A DNA stretch of 64,000 nt, taken from the NCBI RefSeq assembly GCF_030376615.1, contig NZ_JARRAB010000012.1, positions 90,452 to 154,451 on the forward strand, written 5' to 3'. The position numbers and the translations under genes were made by a program. Below are positions 17,185 through 26,273 of this stretch, piece after piece. The DNA comes from Pseudomonas sp. sp1636 (lineage in GTDB: Bacteria > Pseudomonadota > Gammaproteobacteria > Pseudomonadales > Pseudomonadaceae). The notes beneath the pieces were generated by a model that worked only from the letters and a program-made list of their open reading frames with translations, ran no database searches and had not been told where the DNA came from. The number at the start of each line of letters is the position of its first letter. The stretch's first letter is position 1.

Positions 17185-18137
17185 GGCAACGGCTCAAACC
17201 GTTCTGGTCACGCTGGCTGGCCCGACGGCTTCCCCCGGCGGCCAGCGTGCGCCTGACCCAGCGGCGGATCTTCATCGTCCCGACCCTGGTCGGCGCTGCC
17301 TTTGCCCTGGCGCTGCTATTGATGCTGCTGGCGGCGATCAATTACCAGAACAGCCTGGCCTATGCCCTGACGTTTCTGCTGGCTGCGGTATTTGTCGTGG
17401 CCATCCTGCACACCTACCGCAATCTGGCGGGCTTGCTGCTCAAGGCCGCTGGCGCGCGCGCCGTGTTCGTCGGCGAGCAGGGGCGTTTTCGCGTGCGCCT
17501 GGAAAGCCGCGCCCGCGCGCACCAGGCCATCGCCCTGGGTTGGCCGGCGATGGCTTATCAGACCCAGGATGTGCCGGCGCAGGGCGTCAGCGAGTGCGAG
17601 CTGAGCCTGCCGGCACTGCGCCGCGGTTGGCTGCGACCCGGCCGGCTGCGGGTCGAGAGTCGCTTCCCGCTGGGCATTCTGGTGGCCTGGAGCTGGGTCG
17701 ACCTGGATCAGGCGTTGCTGGTCTATCCGCAGCCGCTGGAGGGCGAGTTGCCGCTGGCCGCCGGCGCTGATGACGAGTGGCACGAGCAGGGCCTGTGCGC
17801 CCACGGCCAGGGCAGCGAGGATTTCCAGGGGCTGACAAATTACCAGCCCGGCGACTCCCAACGGCGGCTGCACTGGAAGGCCTATTCCCGCGGCCAGGGG
17901 CTGTTGGTCAAGGACTTCGCCGCGGCCGGCGGGCGCGACCCCTGGCTGGATTTCGAGGCGCTGGCGGGCGATGTCGAGCTGCGCCTGTCGCTGCTCTGTT
18001 ATTGGGTGCTGCAACTGTCCGAGCGCCAGCAGCCCTTTGCCCTGAGTTTGCCGGGCCAGGTGCTGGCCCCCGCCAGCGGCGAGCAGCATCGCGAGGCTTG
18101 TCTGCGCGCCCTGGCCCTGTTCGGTACGCCGAGGTGA
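17181..18137 (+). CDS. DUF58 membrane protein
   Basis: 318 residues from a GTG at 17181 that overlaps the moxR stop. Two adjacent membrane helices near the N-terminus (about residues 33-75, FIVPTLVGAAFALALLLM and YALTFLLAAVFVVAILH) are followed by a cytoplasmic body with the DUF58 signature around residues 210-245 (GSEDFQGLTNYQPGD then RRLHWKAYSRGQ). Function is not established for the family; it partners with MoxR ATPases. Its last codons overlap the GTG start of the next gene by 4 bases, so the three proteins are probably made in fixed ratio. Confidence 0.92.
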   Translation: MRQRLKPFWSRWLARRLPPAASVRLTQRRIFIVPTLVGAAFALALLLMLLAAINYQNSLAYALTFLLAAVFVVAILHTYRNLAGLLLKAAGARAVFVGEQGRFRVRLESRARAHQAIALGWPAMAYQTQDVPAQGVSECELSLPALRRGWLRPGRLRVESRFPLGILVAWSWVDLDQALLVYPQPLEGELPLAAGADDEWHEQGLCAHGQGSEDFQGLTNYQPGDSQRRLHWKAYSRGQGLLVKDFAAAGGRDPWLDFEALAGDVELRLSLLCYWVLQLSERQQPFALSLPGQVLAPASGEQHREACLRALALFGTPR

Positions 18138-20131
18138 GCCGGCCGGCGGACATTCCACGGATCAGCCTGACCTGGTTGCTGGTCGCCCAGGTGCTGGTGA
18201 TCATGCCGCACCTGAGCCATCTGCCGCTGTGGATCCTCGGCTTGTGGCTGGGCTGCGCGGTCTGGCGCGTCCAGATCTTGCGCATGCGCGCCGGCTATCC
18301 CGGTGCCTGGCTCAAGGCCGGCTTGATGCTGGGTACGGCCGTCGGCGTGTTTGTTTCCCGCGGCAGCCTGATCGGTCTGGATGCCGGGGTGGTGTTGCTG
18401 ATTGCCGCCTTTATCCTCAAGTTGCTCGAAATGCACACGCGCCGCGATGCCCTGGCGGTGATCTTTCTCGGCTTCTTCGTGGTGCTCAGCGCCTACCTGT
18501 TCGACGACAGCCTGCTCGCCGCGCTGTTCAGCCTGCTACCGGTCACCGCCTTGCTGGCGGCCCTGATCGGCCTGCAACAGAGCGGCGTCGCCGCACGGCC
18601 CTGGGCCACCGCACGGCTGGCGGCTGGCCTGCTGCTGCAGGCGCTGCCCCTGATGCTGCTGCTGTTCGTCTTTTTTCCGCGGCTGGAGCCTTTGTGGTCG
18701 TTGCCGACGGCGAACGATCAGGCTGTCAGCGGCTTGGCCGACAGCATGGCGCCGGCGGATATCGCCGAGTTGAGCCGCTCGGGCGCGCTGGTCTTTCGCG
18801 CCAGCTTCGACGGCGAGGTGCCGCCCCGCGAGCAACTCTATTGGCGGGCGTTGACCTTGGAACGCTTCGACGGCCGGCGTTGGTCGCAGTCCAGCTTTGC
18901 CCTGTTGCCACTGGCCCCGGCCTGGGAGAAACAGGGTCAGGCGCTGCGCTACAGCATCGTCATGCAGCCCAGTTCGCAGCCCTGGCTATTCGCCCTGGAT
19001 GTGGCCGAAACCAGCCTCGAAAACACCCGGCAGATGAGTGATTACCGCCTGCAGCGCAGCCGGCCGGTCGAACGCGCCTTGCTCTATCGGGTGACTTCCT
19101 GGCCCGCGGCACGGCGTGAGTCGACGGGCTCGCGCGACAACCTGCGGCGTGCCCTGCAACTGCCGCAGGACGGCGATCCACGCAGCCGTGCCTGGGCCGC
19201 CGAGCTCAAGCGGCAATACCCGCAAACCGAGCAGTTGGTGCAGGCCGTACTCAGCCATTTCAACCGCGAGCCCTTCGGCTACACCTTGCGCCCGCCCCGC
19301 CTGGGCTTGAACAGCATCGATGACTTCCTCTTCGCCTCGCGCAAGGGCTTCTGTGCCCACTACGCCGGCGCCATGACCTTCGTCCTGCGCGCGGCAGGCA
19401 TCCCGGCGCGGGTGGTGGCGGGCTACCAGGGCGGCGAGTACAGCCCCGCCGGCGGCTACGTCCAGGTGCGCCAGTTCGATGCGCATGCCTGGGTCGAGTA
19501 TTGGCAGGCCGGCACGGGCTGGGTGAGTGTCGATCCGACCTTTCAGGTGGCCCCGGAGCGGATCGAGCTGGGTCTGGAAGAAGCACTGGCCGATGAGCAG
19601 AGCTTTCTCGAGGGTTCGCCCTTCTCGCCGTTGCGTTACCGCCAGCTGGGTTGGCTGAACCAGCTGCGCCTGGGCTGGGACAACCTCAACCATGACTGGC
19701 AGCGCCTGGTGCTCGGTTACCAGGGCGCGCAGCAGCTGGCGTTGCTGCAACGCTGGTTCGGGCGTGTCGACGCTCAGGTGCTGGCGCTCAGCCTGGTGGG
19801 CGGCGGCGGGCTGCTGATCGGGTTGCTGGCGCTCTGGCTGTTCAAGCCCTGGCAGGGTGAGCGCGATCAGCAGCAGCGCCTGTTCAAACGCTTCGAGCAG
19901 CTGCTGGCGCGGCATGCCGGGCCGCGTCAGCCGGGCGAAGGCGCGCGCGCCTATGCCGAGCGCGCGGCGCAAGCGCTGCCAGCCCAGGCGCAGGCTATCC
20001 ATGCCTTCGCCGCGACGTTCGAGGCGCAGCGCTATGCCGGGGCAGAGGCCTCCCCGGCATTGTTACGTGCCCATTTGGCGCTATTGCGCCGCGAACTGCC
20101 CTGGCGCGGCAGCCGCCCACCGCGGCAGTAG
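18134..20131 (+). CDS. tgpA: TgpA-type membrane protein with periplasmic transglutaminase domain
   Basis: 665 residues from the coupled GTG at 18134 (in-frame sequence upstream belongs to a shadow of the DUF58 gene). About six N-terminal helices (DUF3488 region), a large periplasmic transglutaminase-like domain, then a final helix near residue 555 (GGGGLLIGLLALWLF) and a cytoplasmic tail (DUF4129-like). The catalytic triad is visible: Cys in RKGFCAHYA, His in FDAHAWVEYW and Asp in VSVDPTF. In P. aeruginosa the homologue is essential and acts in the periplasm on a substrate thought to be related to the cell wall; the exact reaction is unsettled. Confidence 0.92.
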   Translation: MSRPADIPRISLTWLLVAQVLVIMPHLSHLPLWILGLWLGCAVWRVQILRMRAGYPGAWLKAGLMLGTAVGVFVSRGSLIGLDAGVVLLIAAFILKLLEMHTRRDALAVIFLGFFVVLSAYLFDDSLLAALFSLLPVTALLAALIGLQQSGVAARPWATARLAAGLLLQALPLMLLLFVFFPRLEPLWSLPTANDQAVSGLADSMAPADIAELSRSGALVFRASFDGEVPPREQLYWRALTLERFDGRRWSQSSFALLPLAPAWEKQGQALRYSIVMQPSSQPWLFALDVAETSLENTRQMSDYRLQRSRPVERALLYRVTSWPAARRESTGSRDNLRRALQLPQDGDPRSRAWAAELKRQYPQTEQLVQAVLSHFNREPFGYTLRPPRLGLNSIDDFLFASRKGFCAHYAGAMTFVLRAAGIPARVVAGYQGGEYSPAGGYVQVRQFDAHAWVEYWQAGTGWVSVDPTFQVAPERIELGLEEALADEQSFLEGSPFSPLRYRQLGWLNQLRLGWDNLNHDWQRLVLGYQGAQQLALLQRWFGRVDAQVLALSLVGGGGLLIGLLALWLFKPWQGERDQQQRLFKRFEQLLARHAGPRQPGEGARAYAERAAQALPAQAQAIHAFAATFEAQRYAGAEASPALLRAHLALLRRELPWRGSRPPRQ

Positions 20132-20199
20132 CGGCGATTGAACGCTTGGCGAGCCGGGACACGGAGCCAAACTGCGGCACTTTACCGAGGAATGATGCG

Positions 20200-20970
20200 A
20201 TGACAAGTTTTGCTGCGAGGGTGTTGGCCCAGGTGCTGTGCGTGCAGGTCGACTTGTATGCCTGTCGCGAGCGCCTGGCCGCGGCGACCGATGCCGAAGC
20301 CCTGCACGACCTGCGTATCGCCCTGCGCAAGTTGCGCAGCCTGCTACAGCCGCTGCGCGGCTTGCCCGCCTGTGATGGGCTGCGCAGTCAGGCTGCCGAG
20401 GTTGGGCGACGCAGTGGGCCGCTGCGTGATCTCGAGGTGCTGCTCGCACATTTACCGCGCCTGGGCATGCGCGCTGCGGTCGACCGGCGGCAGTCGCGGT
20501 TGCTGGCGGGGTATGCGGCGCTGTTGGCCGACGACGCGCTGCCAGGGCTGTTCGAGGCCCTGGATCAGTGGCCGCAGTCGTGGCGCCAAGCGGCGGCGGA
20601 GGCTGAGTTGGCTGGCCTGGCTAAACGGGTCAAGCGGCGCTTGAGCAAACAGCAATGGCGCTTGGCCGAGGCCCTGGTCGAGCCGGCCCACGATCGCCAT
20701 CGTCTGCGCTTGTTGATCAAACGCGTGCGTTACGGTGCCGAGGCCTATGCGCAGCTGAGCGGGTTGTCGGGCAAGACCCTGGCGCGCCTGAAAACGGCGC
20801 AGTCGGCACTGGGCAATTGGCATGATCTTCAGCAGTGGTTGCAGCGGGCCGAGCAGGAAGCGGATCTTGCCGCTTGCGTCGACACCTGGCGCACGGCATT
20901 GCAGGCGGCCGAAGAGGCGGCGGATCGGGCATTGCTGGCGCTGCAAGCGGATTTCCCCTCGGCTGGGTAG
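20200..20970 (+). CDS. CHAD-domain protein
   Basis: 256 residues, start ATG at 20200 with GAGG nine bases before. Conserved histidine/basic helices of the CHAD fold are seen: LHDLRIALRKLRSLLQPLRG near the N-terminus, RHRLRLLIKRVRYGAEAYAQLSG and ALGNWHDLQQWLQ near the C-terminus. CHAD proteins bind inorganic polyphosphate through these basic helices and often localise to polyphosphate granules. There is no attached CYTH triphosphatase domain and no polyphosphate kinase or phosphatase gene nearby. It stands alone between tgpA and the thioesterase, reading the same way. Confidence 0.9.
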   Translation: MTSFAARVLAQVLCVQVDLYACRERLAAATDAEALHDLRIALRKLRSLLQPLRGLPACDGLRSQAAEVGRRSGPLRDLEVLLAHLPRLGMRAAVDRRQSRLLAGYAALLADDALPGLFEALDQWPQSWRQAAAEAELAGLAKRVKRRLSKQQWRLAEALVEPAHDRHRLRLLIKRVRYGAEAYAQLSGLSGKTLARLKTAQSALGNWHDLQQWLQRAEQEADLAACVDTWRTALQAAEEAADRALLALQADFPSAG

Positions 20971-21075
20971 CCTGCGCTCGCCGCTCCACTTGCCCGCGTC
21001 AATTGGCCGAAACGGCGTTTCGCCCCGCCCGGCATTTCCCCTAAGATCACCTGCTGTCGAGGTCTTGAGGTGGTT

Positions 21076-21873
21076 ATGGGTTTTTCCGAGTTGCTCCAGG
21101 CCGTTCGCGCCAACCCGCAGGCCGTGGTGATCCCGTCTGCCTGGGCGCAGGGGCGGGCCAGTTTCGGTGGTTTGATGGCCGCACTGGTGTATGAAGCCAT
21201 GCGCGCCCAGGTTCCGCCTGGGCGCCCGCCGCGTTCGCTGGCGATCACCTTCGTCGGCCCGGCCGAACCCGATGTGCCGGTGAGTTTCGAGGTCGAGGTG
21301 CTGCGTGAAGGCAAGGCGGTCAGCCAAGTGCTGGGCCGCGCGCTGCAGAACGGTCAGGTGGTGACCCTGGTGCAGGGCAGTTTCGGCGCCGCGCGTGAGT
21401 CGGCGGTCAAGGTCGCGGCCGAACCAGCGGCGCCGATCAAACCGGTCGAGGACTGTCAGGAACTCGTCTATGTGCGCCATGTGACCCCGGAGTTTACCCG
21501 TTTCCTGGCGATGCGCTGGGGCATCGGCGGCATGCCCTTCAGCAATAATCCCTCGCGGGAAATGGGCGGCTGGGTGCGCTTGCGCGAGGAGGGCGCGGCG
21601 CAACCGGTCAACGAGGCGCATCTGCTGGCCCTGGTCGATGCCTGGCCGCCGGCGGTGTTGTCGCATCTGCGCGCACCGACACCGGGCAGTTCGTTGACCT
21701 GGACCATTGAGTTCATCCAGCCGCTTGCCGCGTTGAGTACCCGCGACTGGTGCCTCTATCGCGCGCAGATCGAACACGCCCGCGACGGCTACGGGCACAT
21801 CGCCGCCGCCTTGTGGAGCCCGAGCGGCGAGTTGCTGGCGATCAGCCGGCAGACGGTCGTGGTGTTCGGCTAG
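21076..21873 (+). CDS. Acyl-CoA thioesterase family protein (double hotdog)
   Basis: 265 residues from the ATG at 21076 (GAGG five bases before). Two consecutive hotdog-like halves: the first has PPRSLAITFVGPAEPDVPVSFEVEVLREGK and the second AALSTRDWCLYRAQIEHARDGYGHIAAALWSPSGEL, as in TesB-like/thioesterase-superfamily proteins. The usual central Asp-Gln-Thr arrangement is not obvious, so substrate and activity cannot be stated beyond probable acyl-CoA hydrolysis in the cytoplasm. A strong hairpin terminates it against the convergent chemoreceptor gene. Confidence 0.82.
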   Translation: MGFSELLQAVRANPQAVVIPSAWAQGRASFGGLMAALVYEAMRAQVPPGRPPRSLAITFVGPAEPDVPVSFEVEVLREGKAVSQVLGRALQNGQVVTLVQGSFGAARESAVKVAAEPAAPIKPVEDCQELVYVRHVTPEFTRFLAMRWGIGGMPFSNNPSREMGGWVRLREEGAAQPVNEAHLLALVDAWPPAVLSHLRAPTPGSSLTWTIEFIQPLAALSTRDWCLYRAQIEHARDGYGHIAAALWSPSGELLAISRQTVVVFG

Positions 21874-21885
21874 CGTTTGCTCGCT

Positions 21886-21936
21886 CGCAAGGCGCCGGGG
21901 CAATTCGGGAATGCCCGAATTGCCCCGCGCCTTGCG
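21886..21936. terminator. Strong bidirectional hairpin between convergent genes
   Basis: Two stacked stems (10 and 13 base pairs, one bulged base between) closed by an AATG loop, between the thioesterase stop and the chemoreceptor stop. Serves both strands, although neither side has a long U-run. Confidence 0.75.
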
Positions 21937-21957
21937 ATTTATCCCGCTCGCGGGGGG

Positions 21958-23439
21958 CTAAAGCTTGAGCTGGCGGATGGCCTTGTTCAGTTCGCCGGCC
22001 AAGGCCGCCAGTTCGGCGCTGGTGGTGGCGGAGCCGGTAGTCTGTTGCACGGTTTGCTCGGTGACGTCGCGAATGCTCACGATGGAGCGGTTCATCTCTT
22101 CGGCCACCTGACTCTGCTGTTCGGCGGCCACCGCAATCTGGGTATTGCTGGTGCGCATCTGCGCCACCGAGCCGGTAATGGCGACCAGTGCCTCGCCCGC
22201 TTCGTGGGCCTGTTGCACGCAGTCATCGGCCTTGAGCGAGCTTTCCTGCATGAACTCGACCGCATCGCGGGTGCCGCTTTGCAGGGAGGTAATCATCAGG
22301 GTGATTTCATCCGTTGAGACCTGCACGCGTTTGGCCAGATTGCGCACCTCATCGGCCACCACCGCAAAGCCACGGCCCATTTCGCCGGCGCGGGCGGCCT
22401 CGATGGCGGCGTTGAGGGCCAACAGGTTGGTCTGTTCGGCAATGCCGTGAATCTCGCTGACGACGCCGCTGATTTTCTGGCTGTCGACGGCCAGTTGCTG
22501 GATCATTTGTGCGGTCTGTTGTACCCCGCTGGACAGCCCGGCGATCGACTGACCGACGCGGTCGACCACTTGCTGGCCGGTGCCGGCCAGTTGCTCGGCG
22601 TTTTTTGATTGGTCGCGGGTGTCTGCCGTGTGCTGGGCGATGTGGTGCACGGTGGTGGACATCTCGTTGATCGCGGTGGCGGCCTGCTCTGTCTCGCTTT
22701 GCTGTTCGAGCATGCCCTGGCGCACGTCGCGCATGCTCACGGCCATGCGCTCGGCGCCTTCGTCCAGGCGGGCGGCGGTCTGCGCAACGATGCCGACCAC
22801 GCGCTGGTAACCGGCCTGCATGGCATTGAAGGCCGTGGCCATCTGGCCGACTTCGTCACGGCTGTCGAGTGGCACGCGTGCCGCCAGGTCGCCGCTTTTC
22901 TCTACCTGCAGCATCACATCCTTGAGGGTGTTGAGATGGCTCAGCAGGAAGTGGATCAGCAGTTGCGATGCCGCCAGCAGGGCCAGCATCAATAGGGCGA
23001 CAACCAGTGCATAGCTCAGTGCGCGCTCGGCGATCACCTGTATCAGGCTGGGCGCATGGGCGAGTACGGCGAGGCGTTGGCCCTGGCCCAGGTCGATGAC
23101 CTCGGCGCCGATCAACGCCTCGCCCGCCGCCAGCGGGTCATGTTCCAGGGCTACCCAGCCACGAGCCCGGCTCAGGCTGGCGCCCTGGTTATCGGCCAGC
23201 GGCGGCGTTTGCCCGTCGGCAAACTGCAGCAGTTGCTCCCCGCTGGGCAGCGGCTGACCTGCAGGCCAGCCGGTCAGCAGCCTGGCTTGCAACTGCGCGG
23301 CGCTCTTGGCCGCGTCGACGCGTACCTGTTGCTCCAGTTGCAGGGCGTACAGCACCAGCAGCAGGGAGGTGACGAAGGCCACGGCGTTGACGGCCCAGAA
23401 TTTGTATTTAAGAGAGAGGTCGCGAACCCAAGTGCCCAT
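21958..23439 (-). CDS. Methyl-accepting chemotaxis protein (short periplasmic domain)
   Basis: 493 residues from the ATG at 23439 ([15 protein letters not shown]). TM1 about residues 14-35, a periplasmic sensor of about 120 residues, TM2 about 157-180 ([23 protein letters not shown]), HAMP with [15 protein letters not shown], and a signalling hairpin with [25 protein letters not shown]. It sits directly beside tatD as in P. aeruginosa (PA2867/PA2866, from memory). The upstream region has a FliA-type promoter and a perfect TTGAT-N4-ATCAA palindrome, suggesting coupling to flagellar expression and to oxygen or NO status. Ligand unknown. Confidence 0.93.
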   Translation of the reverse strand: MGTWVRDLSLKYKFWAVNAVAFVTSLLLVLYALQLEQQVRVDAAKSAAQLQARLLTGWPAGQPLPSGEQLLQFADGQTPPLADNQGASLSRARGWVALEHDPLAAGEALIGAEVIDLGQGQRLAVLAHAPSLIQVIAERALSYALVVALLMLALLAASQLLIHFLLSHLNTLKDVMLQVEKSGDLAARVPLDSRDEVGQMATAFNAMQAGYQRVVGIVAQTAARLDEGAERMAVSMRDVRQGMLEQQSETEQAATAINEMSTTVHHIAQHTADTRDQSKNAEQLAGTGQQVVDRVGQSIAGLSSGVQQTAQMIQQLAVDSQKISGVVSEIHGIAEQTNLLALNAAIEAARAGEMGRGFAVVADEVRNLAKRVQVSTDEITLMITSLQSGTRDAVEFMQESSLKADDCVQQAHEAGEALVAITGSVAQMRTSNTQIAVAAEQQSQVAEEMNRSIVSIRDVTEQTVQQTTGSATTSAELAALAGELNKAIRQLKL

Positions 23440-23515
23440 GATGTCTTCTTCTGGTGGCGGCGAAAGCGGTATTAGCAAAGTGCCACTACTGTCTCGCGAA
23501 ACTGCAGTGCGGCTG

Positions 23516-23529
23516 TTGATCTCTATCAA
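23516..23529. promoter_or_regulatory. Perfect ANR/DNR (FNR-type) box upstream of the chemoreceptor
   Basis: TTGAT-CTCT-ATCAA, matching the FNR/ANR/DNR consensus exactly. It is centred about 83 bases upstream of the chemoreceptor ATG, and a few bases downstream of the start site predicted from the FliA promoter. It could activate a second promoter or block the first; which one cannot be read from sequence. Confidence 0.6.
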
Positions 23530-23547
23530 CAGGACGGTTCGTTCTTG

Positions 23548-23574
23548 TTAACGACCGCGTTGGCGCGGACTTTA
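23548..23574 (-). promoter_or_regulatory. FliA (sigma-28) type promoter for the chemoreceptor
   Basis: On the minus strand: TAAA, 15-base spacer, GTCGTTAA, against the consensus TAAA-N15-GCCGATAA (6 of 8 in the -10 element). The predicted start is near 23540, leaving a leader of about 100 bases. Flagellar sigma control is usual for chemoreceptor genes. Confidence 0.55.
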
Positions 23575-23617
23575 GCAAAGGCGTTATATCCGTTAGGCGT
23601 TGAGCCCGGTCGGCGCC

Positions 23618-23692
23618 TGTTGGAGCGGCTTCAACCGCGAGTGTTATCGCTATCCAGGGGTTTTGCGCGGATAAATCCGCTTCTACCAGGAC
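23618..23692. repeat. Inverted pair of Pseudomonas REP-like sequences
   Basis: Two REP-like units face each other: tgttggagcggcttcaac (from 23619) and cgcggataaatccgcttc (from 23666), about 25 bases apart. They resemble the tgtaggagcgaattcattcgcg REP core common in pseudomonads. The pair lies between the chemoreceptor promoter and tatD. Confidence 0.6.
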
Positions 23693-23753
23693 ACTCCCCC
23701 CTGCAACAGGTAACTGGGGCATAGCCTTAGCAAAAGCGCTCCCGGGCAGGCCT

Positions 23754-24590
23754 TCAGTTGGGTTCGCCCTCGGCGGCGACGGGGTCGATGACTGTCGGCA
23801 GGCCGAAGAACTGCCTGGCGCAAGCGGTGCTGTGCGCCGCCAGGGTTGCCAGGCTTTCGTTGCGGTGCAGCGCCACCTCTCGGAGCACCTCGGTCAGGAA
23901 GGCCGGTTCGTTGCGGCCGTTTTTCGGTTTCGGTCGCAGGCTGCGCGGCAGCAAGAACGGCGAGTCGGTTTCCAGCATCAACCGGCCGACCGGGATTTCC
24001 CGCATCAGCGGGTGCAGGTGGGTGCCGCGGCGCTCGTCGCAAATCCAGCCGGTAATGCCGATATGCAGGTCGAGGTCGAGGTAGTTGAACAGGGTGCGCT
24101 TGTCGCCGGTGAAGCAGTGCACCACCGCCGCCGGCAAGCGGTCGCGGTAGTCGCGCAGGATCTCCAGCAGGCGCTGATCGGCGTCACGTTCATGGAGAAA
24201 GACCGGCAGCTGCAGGTCGACGGCCAGGGCCAGGTGTTCTTCGAGGACTTTTTCCTGTTGCGGGCGCGGCGAGAAATCACGGTTGAAGTCGAGCCCGCAT
24301 TCGCCCACGGCGCGCACCTGTGGCTGGCGCAGCAAGGCCTGCAGTTGGCTGGCGCTGTCGGTGTGCCAGCTGCCGGCATCGTGAGGATGGATGCCGGCGG
24401 TGCTGAACAGGCGTTGGCCGCTGTCATCCAGCTGGCGGCACAGTTCCAGGGCCTGTTCGCTTTGTTCCAGGCTGGTGCCGGTCAGCAGCAGTTGGCAGAC
24501 ACCGGCGGCATAGGCGCGGGCGAGCAGAGCTTGAGGTTGCTCGGCGAGGCTTGGGTGAGTCAGGTTGACGCCGATGTCGATGAGTTGCAT
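23754..24590 (-). CDS. tatD: TatD-type metal-dependent nuclease
   Basis: 278-residue TIM-barrel metal-dependent hydrolase; E. coli TatD is a 3'-5' exonuclease for single-stranded DNA and RNA, not a protein-export component. The start [12 protein letters not shown] matches true TatD (MFDIGVNLT) rather than the YcfH/YjjV paralogues, which begin D-S/T-H-C-H-x-D. Other motifs: [56 protein letters not shown] and [13 protein letters not shown], carrying the metal-binding Glu, His and Asp. Located immediately downstream of the chemoreceptor promoter region on the same strand. Confidence 0.95.
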   Translation of the reverse strand: MQLIDIGVNLTHPSLAEQPQALLARAYAAGVCQLLLTGTSLEQSEQALELCRQLDDSGQRLFSTAGIHPHDAGSWHTDSASQLQALLRQPQVRAVGECGLDFNRDFSPRPQQEKVLEEHLALAVDLQLPVFLHERDADQRLLEILRDYRDRLPAAVVHCFTGDKRTLFNYLDLDLHIGITGWICDERRGTHLHPLMREIPVGRLMLETDSPFLLPRSLRPKPKNGRNEPAFLTEVLREVALHRNESLATLAAHSTACARQFFGLPTVIDPVAAEGEPN

Positions 24591-24823
24591 GGGGCGGCCT
24601 ATGGGTGGGGGTTGGCAGCATATCAGAGCTTTTTTGTTTTTAAAAAAACCTTAAATTACAGCCTATTACCGTGCTTTTGTGATGTTGGGTAGGCCGTCTG
24701 ACTGGCATCCGTCAGCGAGCTGTGCGACTCTCCGCGGCCCACGCATTGCTGGAACTTGGCGAGCGCTGCGGTACTCTCACTCGGCCAATGACGCCCGGTG
24801 GCCGCCCTTGCCGTGGAGACTTG

Positions 24824-26236
24824 ATGTCGCGCCCGCTGCTTTTATTCTGTCTTTTGCTGTTGCTGCCGTTGTCGGCCGTTGCGCGCGTGGCGGGGCCGCC
24901 CGAAGTGCGGCCGCCGAGCCAGGCGCGTGATCTGGCGAGCATTCGCCGCAGTGCCGAGCTGCGCGTGCTGGTCAACCAGAGCCGTAACAGCTCGGGTGAA
25001 GTCAAAGGCCAGAGCATCGGGATGGAATACCATCGCTTGCGGGCGTTCGAACAGTATCTCAATCGCAATGCCCGCGATGACCGTGTCCTCAAGCTGAAGA
25101 TCATTCCCAAGGCCAAAGACCAACTGCTGGCTGCCTTGCAGCGCGGCGAGGGGGATCTTGTCGCGCCAGGGGAGTTGCTCAATGTGCGTGGCGGCGCTGT
25201 CAGTGCCAGTGCGGCGATCCGCAGCAACGTGCCGTTGATCGTAGTGTCGCGGCAGGGCGATCGGCGTTATCAGAGCCTCGAACAGATGTCCGGGCGTAGC
25301 CTGGCCTTGGCCGCAGGCAGCGCCGCGGGCGCCGCGGTGCATACGTTCAACCGGAAACTGCTGCAGAGCAAGCGGCCGCCGATCATCATCGAGTGGGTCG
25401 ACCCCAGTCTGGCCGTCGAGGATGTGCTGGAGATGGTGCAGGCCGGTATCTACAGCATCACCGCGGTGGAACAGCCAATTGCCGAGCGCTGGGCCAAGGT
25501 CATGCCCAAGCTGCGGCTGGAGCCGCACCTGGTGTTGGCCAAGGACGGCGACCTGCGTTGGTACGTGCGCCGTGACGCCGCGATGCTGGGTGCCAGTGTC
25601 GACCGTTTTCTCGCGACCTATCGTGCCCCGGCCGATTCGGATGGCGCTTTTCAGCGGGTTTATCGGCGTCTCTACAGGGTGCACTATCCGCTGGGACGAA
25701 CCGAACGCCAGCGCCTGGAGAAGGTGCGTCCGGTGTTGCAGCGGCATGCGGCGCAGTACGGCTTCGATTGGCTGACCCTGGCGGCATTGGCGTTCAAGGA
25801 GTCCACCCTCAATCCTGCTGCGCGGGGTGCCGGGGGGGCAACCGGTTTGATGCAGATAACCCCGGCCGCCGCGCGCAGTGTCGGAGTCGGCAATATCGCG
25901 GTGTTGGAGAACAACGTGCAAGCCAGCGCCAAGTACCTGGCGCTGATTCGACGCAACTTCTTCAACAGTGCCCAACTCAACGAGCGCGAACGCATGGCCT
26001 TCGTGCTGGCGGCATACAACATGGGGCCGCAGCGGGTGCAGAGCATGCGTGCCGAGGCGCGTCGGCGCGGCCTGAATGCCAATCAGTGGTTCTTTCAGGT
26101 CGAGCGGATCGCCATGGAGCAAGTCGGGATGGGCGTGGTCAGCTACGTCAATAGTGTGAACAAGTACTACCTGGCTTATGACCGCGAACGTTATTTGCTG
26201 GAGCCGCAGAATGCCGCGCTAAGTGCGCCGAATTAA
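24824..26236 (+). CDS. MltF-like membrane-bound lytic transglycosylase
   Basis: 470 residues from the ATG at 24824 with GGAG five bases upstream. Signal peptide MSRPLLLFCLLLLLPLSAVA; then a periplasmic substrate-binding-protein-like domain (about 35-300, SAELRVLVNQSRN onward), then a C-terminal SLT domain with the catalytic Glu in LAALAFKESTLNP and the signatures GATGLMQITPAAA and AFVLAAYNMGPQRV. This is the MltF architecture, which cleaves peptidoglycan glycan strands to 1,6-anhydro products. There is no Cys lipobox, so it is periplasmic or anchored by its uncleaved leader. Orthologous to the P. aeruginosa gene near tatD. Confidence 0.92.
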   Translation: MSRPLLLFCLLLLLPLSAVARVAGPPEVRPPSQARDLASIRRSAELRVLVNQSRNSSGEVKGQSIGMEYHRLRAFEQYLNRNARDDRVLKLKIIPKAKDQLLAALQRGEGDLVAPGELLNVRGGAVSASAAIRSNVPLIVVSRQGDRRYQSLEQMSGRSLALAAGSAAGAAVHTFNRKLLQSKRPPIIIEWVDPSLAVEDVLEMVQAGIYSITAVEQPIAERWAKVMPKLRLEPHLVLAKDGDLRWYVRRDAAMLGASVDRFLATYRAPADSDGAFQRVYRRLYRVHYPLGRTERQRLEKVRPVLQRHAAQYGFDWLTLAALAFKESTLNPAARGAGGATGLMQITPAAARSVGVGNIAVLENNVQASAKYLALIRRNFFNSAQLNERERMAFVLAAYNMGPQRVQSMRAEARRRGLNANQWFFQVERIAMEQVGMGVVSYVNSVNKYYLAYDRERYLLEPQNAALSAPN

Positions 26237-26273
26237 TCGGCTTGTACGATATTGCCGAGCGCTTTTATGGGCT

